Shown one piece after another: positions 1-5,061 of a stretch of DNA of 5,061 bases. The notes under the pieces are model-generated. The model was not told the origin of the DNA. It was given only the letters and a program-made list of their open reading frames with translations, and made no database searches. The position numbers and the translations under genes are program-made. Numbering within the stretch: position 1 is the stretch's first letter; the number at the start of each line of letters is the position of its first letter. Origin of the DNA: Bacteroidales bacterium (GTDB taxonomy: Bacteria > Bacteroidota > Bacteroidia > Bacteroidales > UBA7960); NCBI GenBank assembly GCA_007132395.1, contig SLOR01000237.1, positions 1-5,061 on the forward strand, read 5' to 3'.

Positions 1-281
1 CAACCTGCTCTTGCCGGCACTAAATACCTTTGAATTTCCTGGTGCAATTTCAGCAGGTGGTTCACCACATTTCCCCGGATTATTACATCGTCAAATTTAT
101 CATCGCCATGATTCCCCAATTTCTTATGTCCTCTATTCTCCTGGTGTTCTCAATTTGTAAATTTCCCTGAGCCCGAAACCAAGCGTATCACATTAATCCA
201 TATAGTTGTTGTATTCGTAAGTTATTATAATTAATTTAGTGGATAATTTTAATATAAACGTATTCATCAAGAGCACCCATT
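1..281. other. Left flank with no assignable gene
   Basis: I see no recognisable gene here. Two short open frames run into the left edge. One is on the plus strand (2-160, 52 codons, ending in TAA). The other is on the minus strand (about 150 to 1, no ATG, possible TTG or GTG starts), and its last visible part reads as an amphipathic helix-like stretch (VNHLLKLHQEIQRYL). Neither resembles a family I know, and they overlap, so at most one is real. Positions 161-281 are AT-rich and look like the upstream region of the aldolase. There is no tRNA-like fold. Confidence 0.5.
206..239 (+). promoter_or_regulatory. Possible Bacteroidota-type promoter for the aldolase
   Basis: TTGTTG at 206-211 and TAATTTAG at 232-239 are separated by 20 bases. 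They resemble the -33 TTG and -7 TAnnTTTG elements of Bacteroidota promoters, with one mismatch in the -7 box. A transcript starting just downstream would have a leader of roughly 35 bases before the ATG at 282. The region is AT-rich, so a chance match is possible. Confidence 0.3.
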
Positions 282-1355
282 ATGGACAATTTAAAAAGCA
301 AAATCAACGACATTGAGCAACTTTTGGGGGATGCATCAAAATCATTGCTTGAACATACATCAACCACCATTCCCAAAAACGATCTGTATCTGCCCGGCCC
401 CAATGCCATAGACCAGATTTTCTCGCAAAGCGACCGTAATACCCGCACCCTGATTAATTTGTCGAGAATATACAACCATGGAAGGCTTGGCGGAACCGGC
501 TATATGTCTATTTTACCGGTAGACCAGGGGATAGAACATACAGGAGGAAGCTCCTTTGCACCCAACCCCCAATACTTCGACCCGGAAAATATAATCAGGC
601 TTGCCATAGAGGGTGGCTGTAATGCTGTAGCTTCTACCCTGGGAGGGTTGGCATTGAATGCAAGAAAATATGCCCACAAAATTCCGTTTGTTGTAAAAAT
701 CAACCACAACGAGTTGATGACTTATCCCAACAAGTACGACCAGATCATGTTTAGCAGTGTGGAAGAGGCCTGGAATCTGGGGGCTGCAGCAGTAGGAGCC
801 ACTATCTATTTCGGTTCAGAAGAATCCAACCGGCAAATTACCGAAGTAGCAGAAGCTTTTGAAAGGGCACATGAGCTGGGAATGGCCACCATCTTGTGGT
901 GCTATACCCGCAACAATGCTTTCAAAACCAAAGAAAAAGACTACCATACAGCAGCCGATTTAACGGGGCAGGCCAATCATTTGGGTGTGACCATTAAAGC
1001 TGATATTATCAAGCAAAAACTGCCCGAATCGAACGGTGGGTTTAAAGCTGTTAATTTCGGTAAAACCCATCCTGACATGTATAAAAAACTATCTTCGGAT
1101 CACCCTATCGATTTGTGCCGGTACCAGGTTGCCAATTGTTACATGGGCAAAATCGGCCTGATCAATTCCGGCGGAGCCTCCGGAGGGGAAAGTGACTTTG
1201 CTGAGGCAGCCAAAACAGCAGTTATTAATAAGCGGGCCGGTGGTTCAGGGTTAATTTCCGGAAGAAAGGCTTTTCAGCGTCCCATGAAAGAAGGAATAAA
1301 ACTGCTCAATCTTATACAAGATGTATATCTGAATAAAGAAATTACCATTGCGTGA
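282..1355 (+). CDS. fbaB: Class I fructose-bisphosphate aldolase, DhnA/FbaB type
   Basis: This cytoplasmic enzyme of glycolysis and gluconeogenesis reversibly cleaves fructose 1,6-bisphosphate into dihydroxyacetone phosphate and glyceraldehyde 3-phosphate through a lysine Schiff base, without a metal. The 357 residues match the length of FbaB-type aldolases. Visible landmarks are ILPVDQGIEHTGG (77-89) near the start of the TIM barrel and FVVKINHNE (136-144). ADIIKQK (240-246) holds K244 and K246, one of which should be the Schiff-base lysine. The phosphate-binding glycine-rich loops are INSGGASGGESD (294-305) and GGSGLISGRKAFQRP (320-334). The first 40 or so residues form the extra N-terminal segment of this subfamily. 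The ATG at 282 is the first start in frame that keeps this segment; there is no good Shine-Dalgarno sequence, only a weak AAGAG. It is the only identified gene on the plus strand and is convergent with the CheB-like gene. The frame is intact. Confidence 0.95.
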   Translation: MDNLKSKINDIEQLLGDASKSLLEHTSTTIPKNDLYLPGPNAIDQIFSQSDRNTRTLINLSRIYNHGRLGGTGYMSILPVDQGIEHTGGSSFAPNPQYFDPENIIRLAIEGGCNAVASTLGGLALNARKYAHKIPFVVKINHNELMTYPNKYDQIMFSSVEEAWNLGAAAVGATIYFGSEESNRQITEVAEAFERAHELGMATILWCYTRNNAFKTKEKDYHTAADLTGQANHLGVTIKADIIKQKLPESNGGFKAVNFGKTHPDMYKKLSSDHPIDLCRYQVANCYMGKIGLINSGGASGGESDFAEAAKTAVINKRAGGSGLISGRKAFQRPMKEGIKLLNLIQDVYLNKEITIA

Positions 1356-1458
1356 AGCAAAATTTATTGTTGCGGGCATCAGCCCAAACATAAGGCGATT
1401 TTCTGTGACGGGCGATATCGAAGTTGGAGGTATCCTGAACCCAAGGAAGTTAACGTTT
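1356..1458. other. Convergent intergenic gap
   Basis: This 103-base gap separates the stop codons of the aldolase and the CheB-like gene. A short stem GGGC-ATCA-GCCC (1374-1385) lies 20 bases after the aldolase stop, but no T-run follows it on either strand, so I do not call it a terminator. Several frames are open through the gap, none with a good start or a convincing family match. Confidence 0.4.
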
Positions 1459-2046
1459 TCATATGCCGGCATTCGCAATTCTTTTAATTTCCTTTGCGAT
1501 ATCCTTAGGTGATAGAATAAAATCGATACACCCGCTTGCTATAGCGGTTTCTGGCATATCTGACTGGGATGCTGTATCTGGCATCTGTGCCATAGTAATA
1601 CCTCCCACATCTTTAATACCGCATAAAGCTTCTGCTCCATCACCGTCATAACCCGATACAATGACAGCGATGAGTTGGCCGCCCCAGTGTGTAGCTAATG
1701 AACGCAGAAAAACCGTAATTACATTGGGCCAGCCTCTGGGTTTTGATATGGGCTTTAACCGGAACTCGTCATCAAGAATATGTAAGTCGCGCTTTTCAGG
1801 GATAACAAACACGTGATTGGGCTGGATGACCAGTCTTTCCGTGATGAGTTCAACCGGCATGGTTGTATGTTTTGGAAGAATCTCATGAAGATGAGTGGCT
1901 ACATCTCTCAGGTGATTCACGATGACAACAGCAACGCCCAAATCTGAGGGCAAATTTTGCAGAAGCCGGGTATAAGCGTCAAGCCCTCCGGCTGAACCGC
2001 CTACACAAACGATAGGGAAGTTTTTTCCAACGCTCTCTTCATCCAT
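1459..2046 (-). CDS. Stand-alone CheB-type methylesterase domain protein
   Basis: The 195 residues correspond to the catalytic CheB domain alone, a Rossmann-like serine hydrolase. In chemotaxis this domain demethylates (or deamidates) glutamyl sites on receptor proteins in the cytoplasm. The catalytic triad can be placed: S18 in VGGSAGGLDAY (15-25), H45 in VNHLRD (43-48) and D136 in SGYDGDGAEAL (131-141). MPETAIASGCIDFIL (164-178) is the usual end of the domain. The N-terminal receiver domain of classical CheB (about 350 residues) is absent, as is the CheR/PAS extension of CheB-CheR fusions, which this sequence resembles in style (FPIVCVGGSAGGLDA). The ATG at 2044-2046 sits directly before the domain, so nothing is missing upstream; no Shine-Dalgarno sequence is visible. 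No chemoreceptor or cheR lies in the window, so the substrate is unknown. It could act in signalling other than motility. The symbol is left blank because it is not an orthologue of full-length CheB. Confidence 0.88.
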   Translation of the reverse strand: MDEESVGKNFPIVCVGGSAGGLDAYTRLLQNLPSDLGVAVVIVNHLRDVATHLHEILPKHTTMPVELITERLVIQPNHVFVIPEKRDLHILDDEFRLKPISKPRGWPNVITVFLRSLATHWGGQLIAVIVSGYDGDGAEALCGIKDVGGITMAQMPDTASQSDMPETAIASGCIDFILSPKDIAKEIKRIANAGI

Positions 2047-2093
2047 TGGTAATTATTTTTAAGGTTAACAGAGATTGTAATATAAATGTAAAA

Positions 2094-2107
2094 AACAAAT
2101 ATTTGTT
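2094..2107. repeat. 14-bp perfect palindrome in the gap before the CheB-like gene
   Basis: AACAAATATTTGTT is a perfect palindrome whose inner edge is 47 bases upstream of the CheB-like start. On the minus strand it continues into a run of T residues (six in total), so it could be a weak AT-rich terminator for the outer-membrane hydrolase gene. Alternatively it could be a dimeric operator controlling the CheB-like gene. A second short inverted repeat, CAGGA-AAA-TCCTG, lies beside it at 2116-2128. The sequence does not decide between these roles. Confidence 0.4.
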
Positions 2108-2115
2108 CAATTTAA

Positions 2116-2128
2116 CAGGAAAATCCTG
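2116..2128. repeat. Short inverted repeat CAGGA/TCCTG
   Basis: A 5-bp perfect inverted repeat with a 3-base spacer lies about 55 bases past the stop of the outer-membrane hydrolase gene. It is too short to be a strong terminator alone, but together with the palindrome at 2094-2107 it makes this the most structured part of the 136-base gap. Confidence 0.25.
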
Positions 2129-2182
2129 GGAGGATATTGCAGTGTGCAAATCTCGGTACATATTGACAATCAGATACTCTAC

Positions 2183-3277
2183 TTATCTGACGAACCTGTA
2201 CCCTATTCCCCATTCAAAATAGTCGGCCAGCGCAAACCAGTGATGCTTGACGGCAAACATGAGGGTAAGGTTGTTTTTGAAAGCATACCGCATGCCCAGT
2301 CGTCCGGTAAAATCCGGTGTATCCTCCGCGGGTTTGTATATATAAAAACCAGGGTTCAGCAATACCGTAACCGGATTCTTCTCCAACTCCAATACCAGAT
2401 GCACCGCTGACTGAAACGGTACCGGTGCCTCCTCCTTCCCATAGCTGCTGTATGGGCCATAGGCCCACGTATCATTATAATACAACCCTACACCCACACC
2501 TGCATTCAGTGCAGGCAGAATTCCATATGCGTAATCCAGCAACAGGCCTGATGTGAATATCTTTTTGCCGGCAGCTTCGTCAACCTCTTTAATACCCGAG
2601 GCAACAGAAAGATGAAAACTGTGCTTCTCCGTTCTATCCCTCCCAAGGGTGAAAGCACCGGAATGACGGTGGGAAGAGCTCAGGTCTGCACCCGCATGAA
2701 AGGTCAGCGTGTTGATTCCCTGGTTGGGTGCTTTCAGTAATCCGTTTGAAACATGATGGAATGAAATCCCGGCCCTGAGCAGCCATCTGTCGCGGATTAT
2801 TGGGATGCCTCCCGTTAATGAGATCTGTCCGTAAGCATTCGCGTGAGACCCCAGGGCTCTGTTGAGAGGATTGTGGTCAGGATCGTATTTGCGGGTAACA
2901 TATGCCGGCCCCAGGCCCAGCTTCAGCTGAATCGGATAAGCGCCAGTAACCAATGGCAACAGCATGTTGAAATACGCGGCGTGGACATAGCCATACACCT
3001 CATTATTGCCCAGGTTCGACAAATAATACCCCAGGCCGGGAACGGGACTTATTACTGTGGCTTCATTGCTTTTCAAAAACACAGCACTCCAATCGAGTCC
3101 GGTTATTTTATCCCGGTTCAATTCCGCCTGAAGGGCGTAATGGGGTGTCATCCTTCCGCGGTGGACATTCAGATTATAATAGATATTTCCTCTGTCGGCA
3201 GCGAACCCTTCATGGGCATTTAGCGCAGAAACAGAGGCAATGTACAGGATAATTCTTATGTACCGGTTTTTGAACAT
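2183..3277 (-). CDS. PagL-like acyloxyacyl hydrolase / lipid A 3-O-deacylase, outer-membrane beta-barrel
   Basis: This is predicted to be an outer-membrane enzyme that removes an acyl chain from lipid A. Residues 1-26 look like a signal peptide: basic NRYIR, then a hydrophobic stretch, with likely cleavage near GFA-A. The rest alternates in the manner of beta strands and ends in aromatic YFEWGIGYRFVR (353-364), as barrel proteins do. The PagL signature is FHHVSNGLLKAPNQGIN (173-189), where H175 and S177 match the catalytic His and Ser. The third triad member, Glu in Pseudomonas PagL, falls on N189. At 364 residues it is about twice the length of proteobacterial PagL (around 170-190) and has an extra C-terminal half, which fits the long form I associate with Bacteroidota. 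The ATG lies 2 bases after the stop of the AI-2E permease gene, so the two are very likely translated from one mRNA. The family assignment is good; activity is inferred. Confidence 0.8.
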   Translation of the reverse strand: MFKNRYIRIILYIASVSALNAHEGFAADRGNIYYNLNVHRGRMTPHYALQAELNRDKITGLDWSAVFLKSNEATVISPVPGLGYYLSNLGNNEVYGYVHAAYFNMLLPLVTGAYPIQLKLGLGPAYVTRKYDPDHNPLNRALGSHANAYGQISLTGGIPIIRDRWLLRAGISFHHVSNGLLKAPNQGINTLTFHAGADLSSSHRHSGAFTLGRDRTEKHSFHLSVASGIKEVDEAAGKKIFTSGLLLDYAYGILPALNAGVGVGLYYNDTWAYGPYSSYGKEEAPVPFQSAVHLVLELEKNPVTVLLNPGFYIYKPAEDTPDFTGRLGMRYAFKNNLTLMFAVKHHWFALADYFEWGIGYRFVR

Positions 3278-3279
3278 AA

Positions 3280-4362
3280 CTATATTTTCAGAACAGGTTC
3301 AGACTTTCTCTTTTTCCTGGTGAAATTATGCTCACCTATCAGCAATGCCATGGGTTTAAGTTCTTCATACGCTAAACAAACTACTTTTAAAATGGCGACG
3401 AAGGGTAAAAATAAAATCATACCGGCTATACCCCACATCGAAGCACCAATGATGATGCTTAAAATTGAGGCTAAAGCGTTAACTTTTAAATTTCCTCCCA
3501 CGATTTTTGGGGACAGAAAATTACTTTCCGTAAATTGAACGAACCAGAAGAAAATCGCTATGGTTATTGGCATCCAAATAGAATCATAGGTCATAAAGGA
3601 ATATAATACAGCAATGGCCGCTCCGATAACGGTTCCGGCATAAGGAATAATGGCTAAGAGTCCGGCCATAAACCCGAAAAGGAAAGGGTTATCAATGCCA
3701 ATAATCCAAAGCCCGATACTGTTCACAAATCCCAGTATGAGAATAATTATCATCATTCCAACAAGGTATTGCTGGCCAACCTGCTGAATAGATTGAAACA
3801 TTTTGAAGGCCTTTTCTCTATTTTCCGGGGGATAAAAACTGACAAAAGCACGCACCAGCCCTTTTCTGTAAAGTAGTATCAGGAAGGCGAATACCAATGC
3901 AGATATTACACCGAAAACGGTATTAGCTGTACTACTGAAGGTTTTGCTTAACAATGCTCCGCCCGACTCGCTTAACCAGTTTTTGATATTATCTAATAAC
4001 TCTCCTCTTTCCAGTTGTGGTAAAAATCCAATGTTATTATTGAGGTAGAAAGTGGCGTCTGCAAAAACATTGAGAATTTTTACTTTAAAATCAGATAAGT
4101 TTTCAGAGAGCTGGATGATTTGATTTGAGAAAAGATATACACCGCCCCCAAATATAAGAATCAAGCCCAGAATGGACAGTAAAGCCGACACTGTTACATT
4201 TACACCCCAGGATTCAATTTTTCGGGCTACAGGTAAGAGTATAAAAGCTATTAAAAAAGCAAATGCGATAGGAATCAGCACCGATTTGGCCAAAATTAAA
4301 ACAGCAAATAAGCCTACAATTGTGGCTATGATATAATATATTTTTTGAAAAGACAGGTGCAT
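3280..4362 (-). CDS. AI-2E family transporter (PerM/YhhT/TqsA superfamily permease)
   Basis: This is an inner-membrane permease of the AI-2E exporter family. Its members are variously linked to autoinducer-2 export, Na+/H+ antiport or unknown substrates, so the substrate is not predictable here. The 360 residues fit the family. Hydrophobic segments lie at about 8-25, 28-46, 56-79, 147-166, 200-223, 226-253, 262-277 and 297-330, giving about eight membrane spans. A soluble loop lies between spans three and four (about 80-145). Family landmarks are IIPYAGTVIGAA (238-249) and NFLSPKIVGG (281-290). These are followed by the conserved hydrophobic C-terminal pair ending GIAGMILFLP (311-320). The tail is basic (RKKRK, 349-353). 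The start at 4362 gives a complete first span; no Shine-Dalgarno sequence is present. It is the first gene of a pair with the outer-membrane hydrolase 2 bases downstream. The end of an insertion sequence lies about 70 bases before its start. Confidence 0.92.
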   Translation of the reverse strand: MHLSFQKIYYIIATIVGLFAVLILAKSVLIPIAFAFLIAFILLPVARKIESWGVNVTVSALLSILGLILIFGGGVYLFSNQIIQLSENLSDFKVKILNVFADATFYLNNNIGFLPQLERGELLDNIKNWLSESGGALLSKTFSSTANTVFGVISALVFAFLILLYRKGLVRAFVSFYPPENREKAFKMFQSIQQVGQQYLVGMMIIILILGFVNSIGLWIIGIDNPFLFGFMAGLLAIIPYAGTVIGAAIAVLYSFMTYDSIWMPITIAIFFWFVQFTESNFLSPKIVGGNLKVNALASILSIIIGASMWGIAGMILFLPFVAILKVVCLAYEELKPMALLIGEHNFTRKKRKSEPVLKI

Positions 4363-4431
4363 ATTAAATACGTGTTTTAAATCTGTTATCTCATTCCAGG
4401 ATAGAAATTTTCAGTTTCACCCGGTTTGCCC

Positions 4432-4471
4432 TGGCTTAACACCCTATATTTTGGACACTTTTTTCAAAAAG
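4432..4471. repeat. Probable terminal inverted repeat (right end) of the IS3-like element
   Basis: The plus strand here begins TGGCTTAACACCC and continues into TATATTTTGGACAC. A 5' TG, then ACCC, then TGGACA is the usual arrangement at IS3-family ends. The transposase stop codon (4436-4438) lies inside this repeat, as is common for these elements. The exact outer base is uncertain (TG at 4432, or possibly TG at 4427). The matching left repeat is outside the window, so neither the pairing nor the target duplication can be confirmed. Confidence 0.5.
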
Positions 4472-5061
4472 GTTTAGGACATTTTCATTGTCATCCTGGT
4501 TAAGCAAAGATAGCCCCCATTTCGAATTTGTCAAGGGTAATACGAGCGATGATGTATTGTTTGATTTTTTATAGGTATCATCGCCCTTGACAAAATCTCC
4601 ACTTGTGATTGTGGGTGGCTTAACAGGATGTGAATAAAATACTGTATTCCAATACTCTACCGGGCTTCTTTTGCCCAGAGCATGGCGTCTTTTGCTGCTG
4701 TTATGCCAGCGAAAGTATCTCTGAAAAACATCACGGGCGTGGTAAAGGCTTTCAAACTCAAATCGCCCGATTACCTCCCTTGCCACTTGAGAAAACAGAC
4801 TTTCCACGTACGAATTTTCTTCAGGCGTGGCTACATGGGTAAATTCTTGTGTTATACCGTTTTTCCGGCAAAAATTGCCCAATCCATGGGCTATAAACTG
4901 ACTTCCATTATCGGTACGAAGCATGATATGTGTGGCTTGAAAGCCTTGAAGAACTTCATGCAGGCAAAGGATTACATCGGTATGCTTCATGGAAAAACAA
5001 AGGCTCCAGGCAACCACATACCGTGTAGCCACATCAATAATGGCCAGCAGGTAAGCATTAC
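4436..5061 (-). CDS. IS3-family-like transposase (rve/DDE integrase core), 5' end outside the window
   Basis: The fragment shows the C-terminal 207 residues of a cut-and-paste DNA transposase; reading begins at 5059 and the true start is beyond the edge. AIIDVATRYVVAW (6-18) matches the conserved IDxxSRxxVGW strand after the first catalytic Asp, which itself lies off-window. LRTDNGSQF (47-55) carries the second catalytic Asp, D50. EENSYVESLF (80-89) carries Glu E86, giving the 35-residue D-to-E spacing of the family. RRHALGKRSPVEYW (124-137) is the typical IS3 closing motif. After it comes an unusual tail of about 70 residues, hydrophilic and Asn/Ser-rich, ending in the terminal repeat; part of this tail is encoded by a long imperfect hairpin (4527-4594). 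An internal GTG at 5030-5032 could be mistaken for the start, but homology continues upstream of it. No frameshift or stop is seen in the visible part. Confidence 0.87.
   Translation of the reverse strand, partial: NAYLLAIIDVATRYVVAWSLCFSMKHTDVILCLHEVLQGFQATHIMLRTDNGSQFIAHGLGNFCRKNGITQEFTHVATPEENSYVESLFSQVAREVIGRFEFESLYHARDVFQRYFRWHNSSKRRHALGKRSPVEYWNTVFYSHPVKPPTITSGDFVKGDDTYKKSNNTSSLVLPLTNSKWGLSLLNQDDNENVLNLFEKSVQNIGC
4527..4594. repeat. Long imperfect inverted repeat inside the transposase tail
   Basis: TTTGTCAAGGG (4527-4537) is the exact reverse complement of CCCTTGACAAA (4584-4594). Inside it, CGATGAT (4547-4553) pairs with ATCATCG (4577-4583). The left arm carries an extra 9 bases (4538-4546), so the structure is an 18-bp stem with one bulge and a loop of 23 bases. 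It covers codons about 156-178 of the visible transposase fragment, beyond the DDE core. A competing small hairpin (AATAC 4539-4543 with GTATT 4554-4558) overlaps it. Confidence 0.75.

Larger units (their letters stand above)
4432..5061 (-). mobile_element. IS3-family-like insertion sequence, right end only
   Basis: The element runs off the right edge of the window. It is supported by a DDE transposase fragment and an IS3-style terminal sequence at the inner boundary. The transposase reads outward toward the permease gene, so read-through or an outward promoter could reach it. The left end, any orfA and the target-site duplication are not visible. Confidence 0.7.

Noticed and set aside
53..66. 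Small inverted repeats around AGCAGGT and GGTGGTTCACC, with a GGTTCA resembling a tRNA T-loop.
   Set aside because: No cloverleaf can be formed around it and the stems are too short to mean anything.
1374..1385. GGGC-ATCA-GCCC stem after the aldolase as a terminator.
   Set aside because: The stem is only 4 bp and no T-run follows on either strand.
1251..1478. Minus-strand 75-codon frame across the convergent gap, beginning just inside the end of the CheB-like gene.
   Set aside because: Most of it is antisense to the aldolase; it is not a plausible continuation of CheB into a CheR domain.
1356..1487. Plus-strand frame directly after the aldolase stop reads IYCCGH...IFCDGRY, resembling a CDGSH iron-sulfur motif.
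   Set aside because: The motif is degenerate (the final Ser-His is Arg-Tyr and the first Cys spacing is wrong), there is no start codon, and the frame runs antisense into the CheB-like gene. A chance match is more likely than a relic.
1333..1510. A second plus-strand frame over the aldolase end (REAKFIVAGISPNIRRFSV...) with protein-like composition.
   Set aside because: It has only a TTG as possible start, no recognised similarity, and its second half is antisense to the CheB-like gene.
2144..2410. Plus-strand 88-codon frame.
   Set aside because: It lies opposite the well-supported outer-membrane hydrolase gene and has no family features.
2843..3223. Plus-strand 126-codon frame.
   Set aside because: It is antisense to the hydrolase gene, whose signal peptide and catalytic motif establish the minus strand as coding.
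1..5061. CRISPR array, defence island, or retroelement.
   Set aside because: No regularly spaced direct repeats, Cas-like, reverse transcriptase or nuclease genes were seen; the only mobile component is the IS fragment.

Overview
The window looks like chromosomal DNA of a member of the Bacteroidota. This is inferred from three things. None of the four complete genes has a convincing Shine-Dalgarno sequence. The outer-membrane protein is of the long, PagL-like acyloxyacyl hydrolase type that I associate with this phylum. The only promoter-like sequence I can find (before the aldolase) is closer to the TTG / TAnnTTTG pattern of this group than to the E. coli pattern. No rRNA, tRNA or CRISPR array is visible, so the placement rests on protein character alone.

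Layout: positions 1-281 hold no gene I can name, with a possible promoter at about 206-239. A complete class I (DhnA/FbaB-type) fructose-bisphosphate aldolase runs rightward at 282-1355. Everything after it is on the minus strand. From right to left along transcription, this is: the 3' part of an IS3-like transposase running off the right edge (4436-5061, element end near 4432); an AI-2E family membrane permease (3280-4362); a secreted outer-membrane PagL-like lipid A deacylase/acyloxyacyl hydrolase (2183-3277); and a stand-alone CheB-type methylesterase domain protein (1459-2046), which converges on the aldolase.

The permease and the outer-membrane hydrolase are separated by 2 bases and are almost certainly co-transcribed. 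This suggests an envelope function that joins an inner-membrane permease with an outer-membrane lipid-modifying enzyme. The CheB-like gene lies 136 bases further on and may be part of the same transcript or separately expressed; a 14-bp perfect palindrome sits in that gap. The insertion sequence ends only about 70 bases before the permease start, so it could influence expression of this pair.

The aldolase is central metabolism and appears unrelated to the rest. I see no clear evidence of an entirely new system. The points most worth a second look are the permease-hydrolase pair, the Asn at the expected catalytic Glu position of the hydrolase, the receiver-less CheB, and a long imperfect hairpin inside the tail of the transposase gene.
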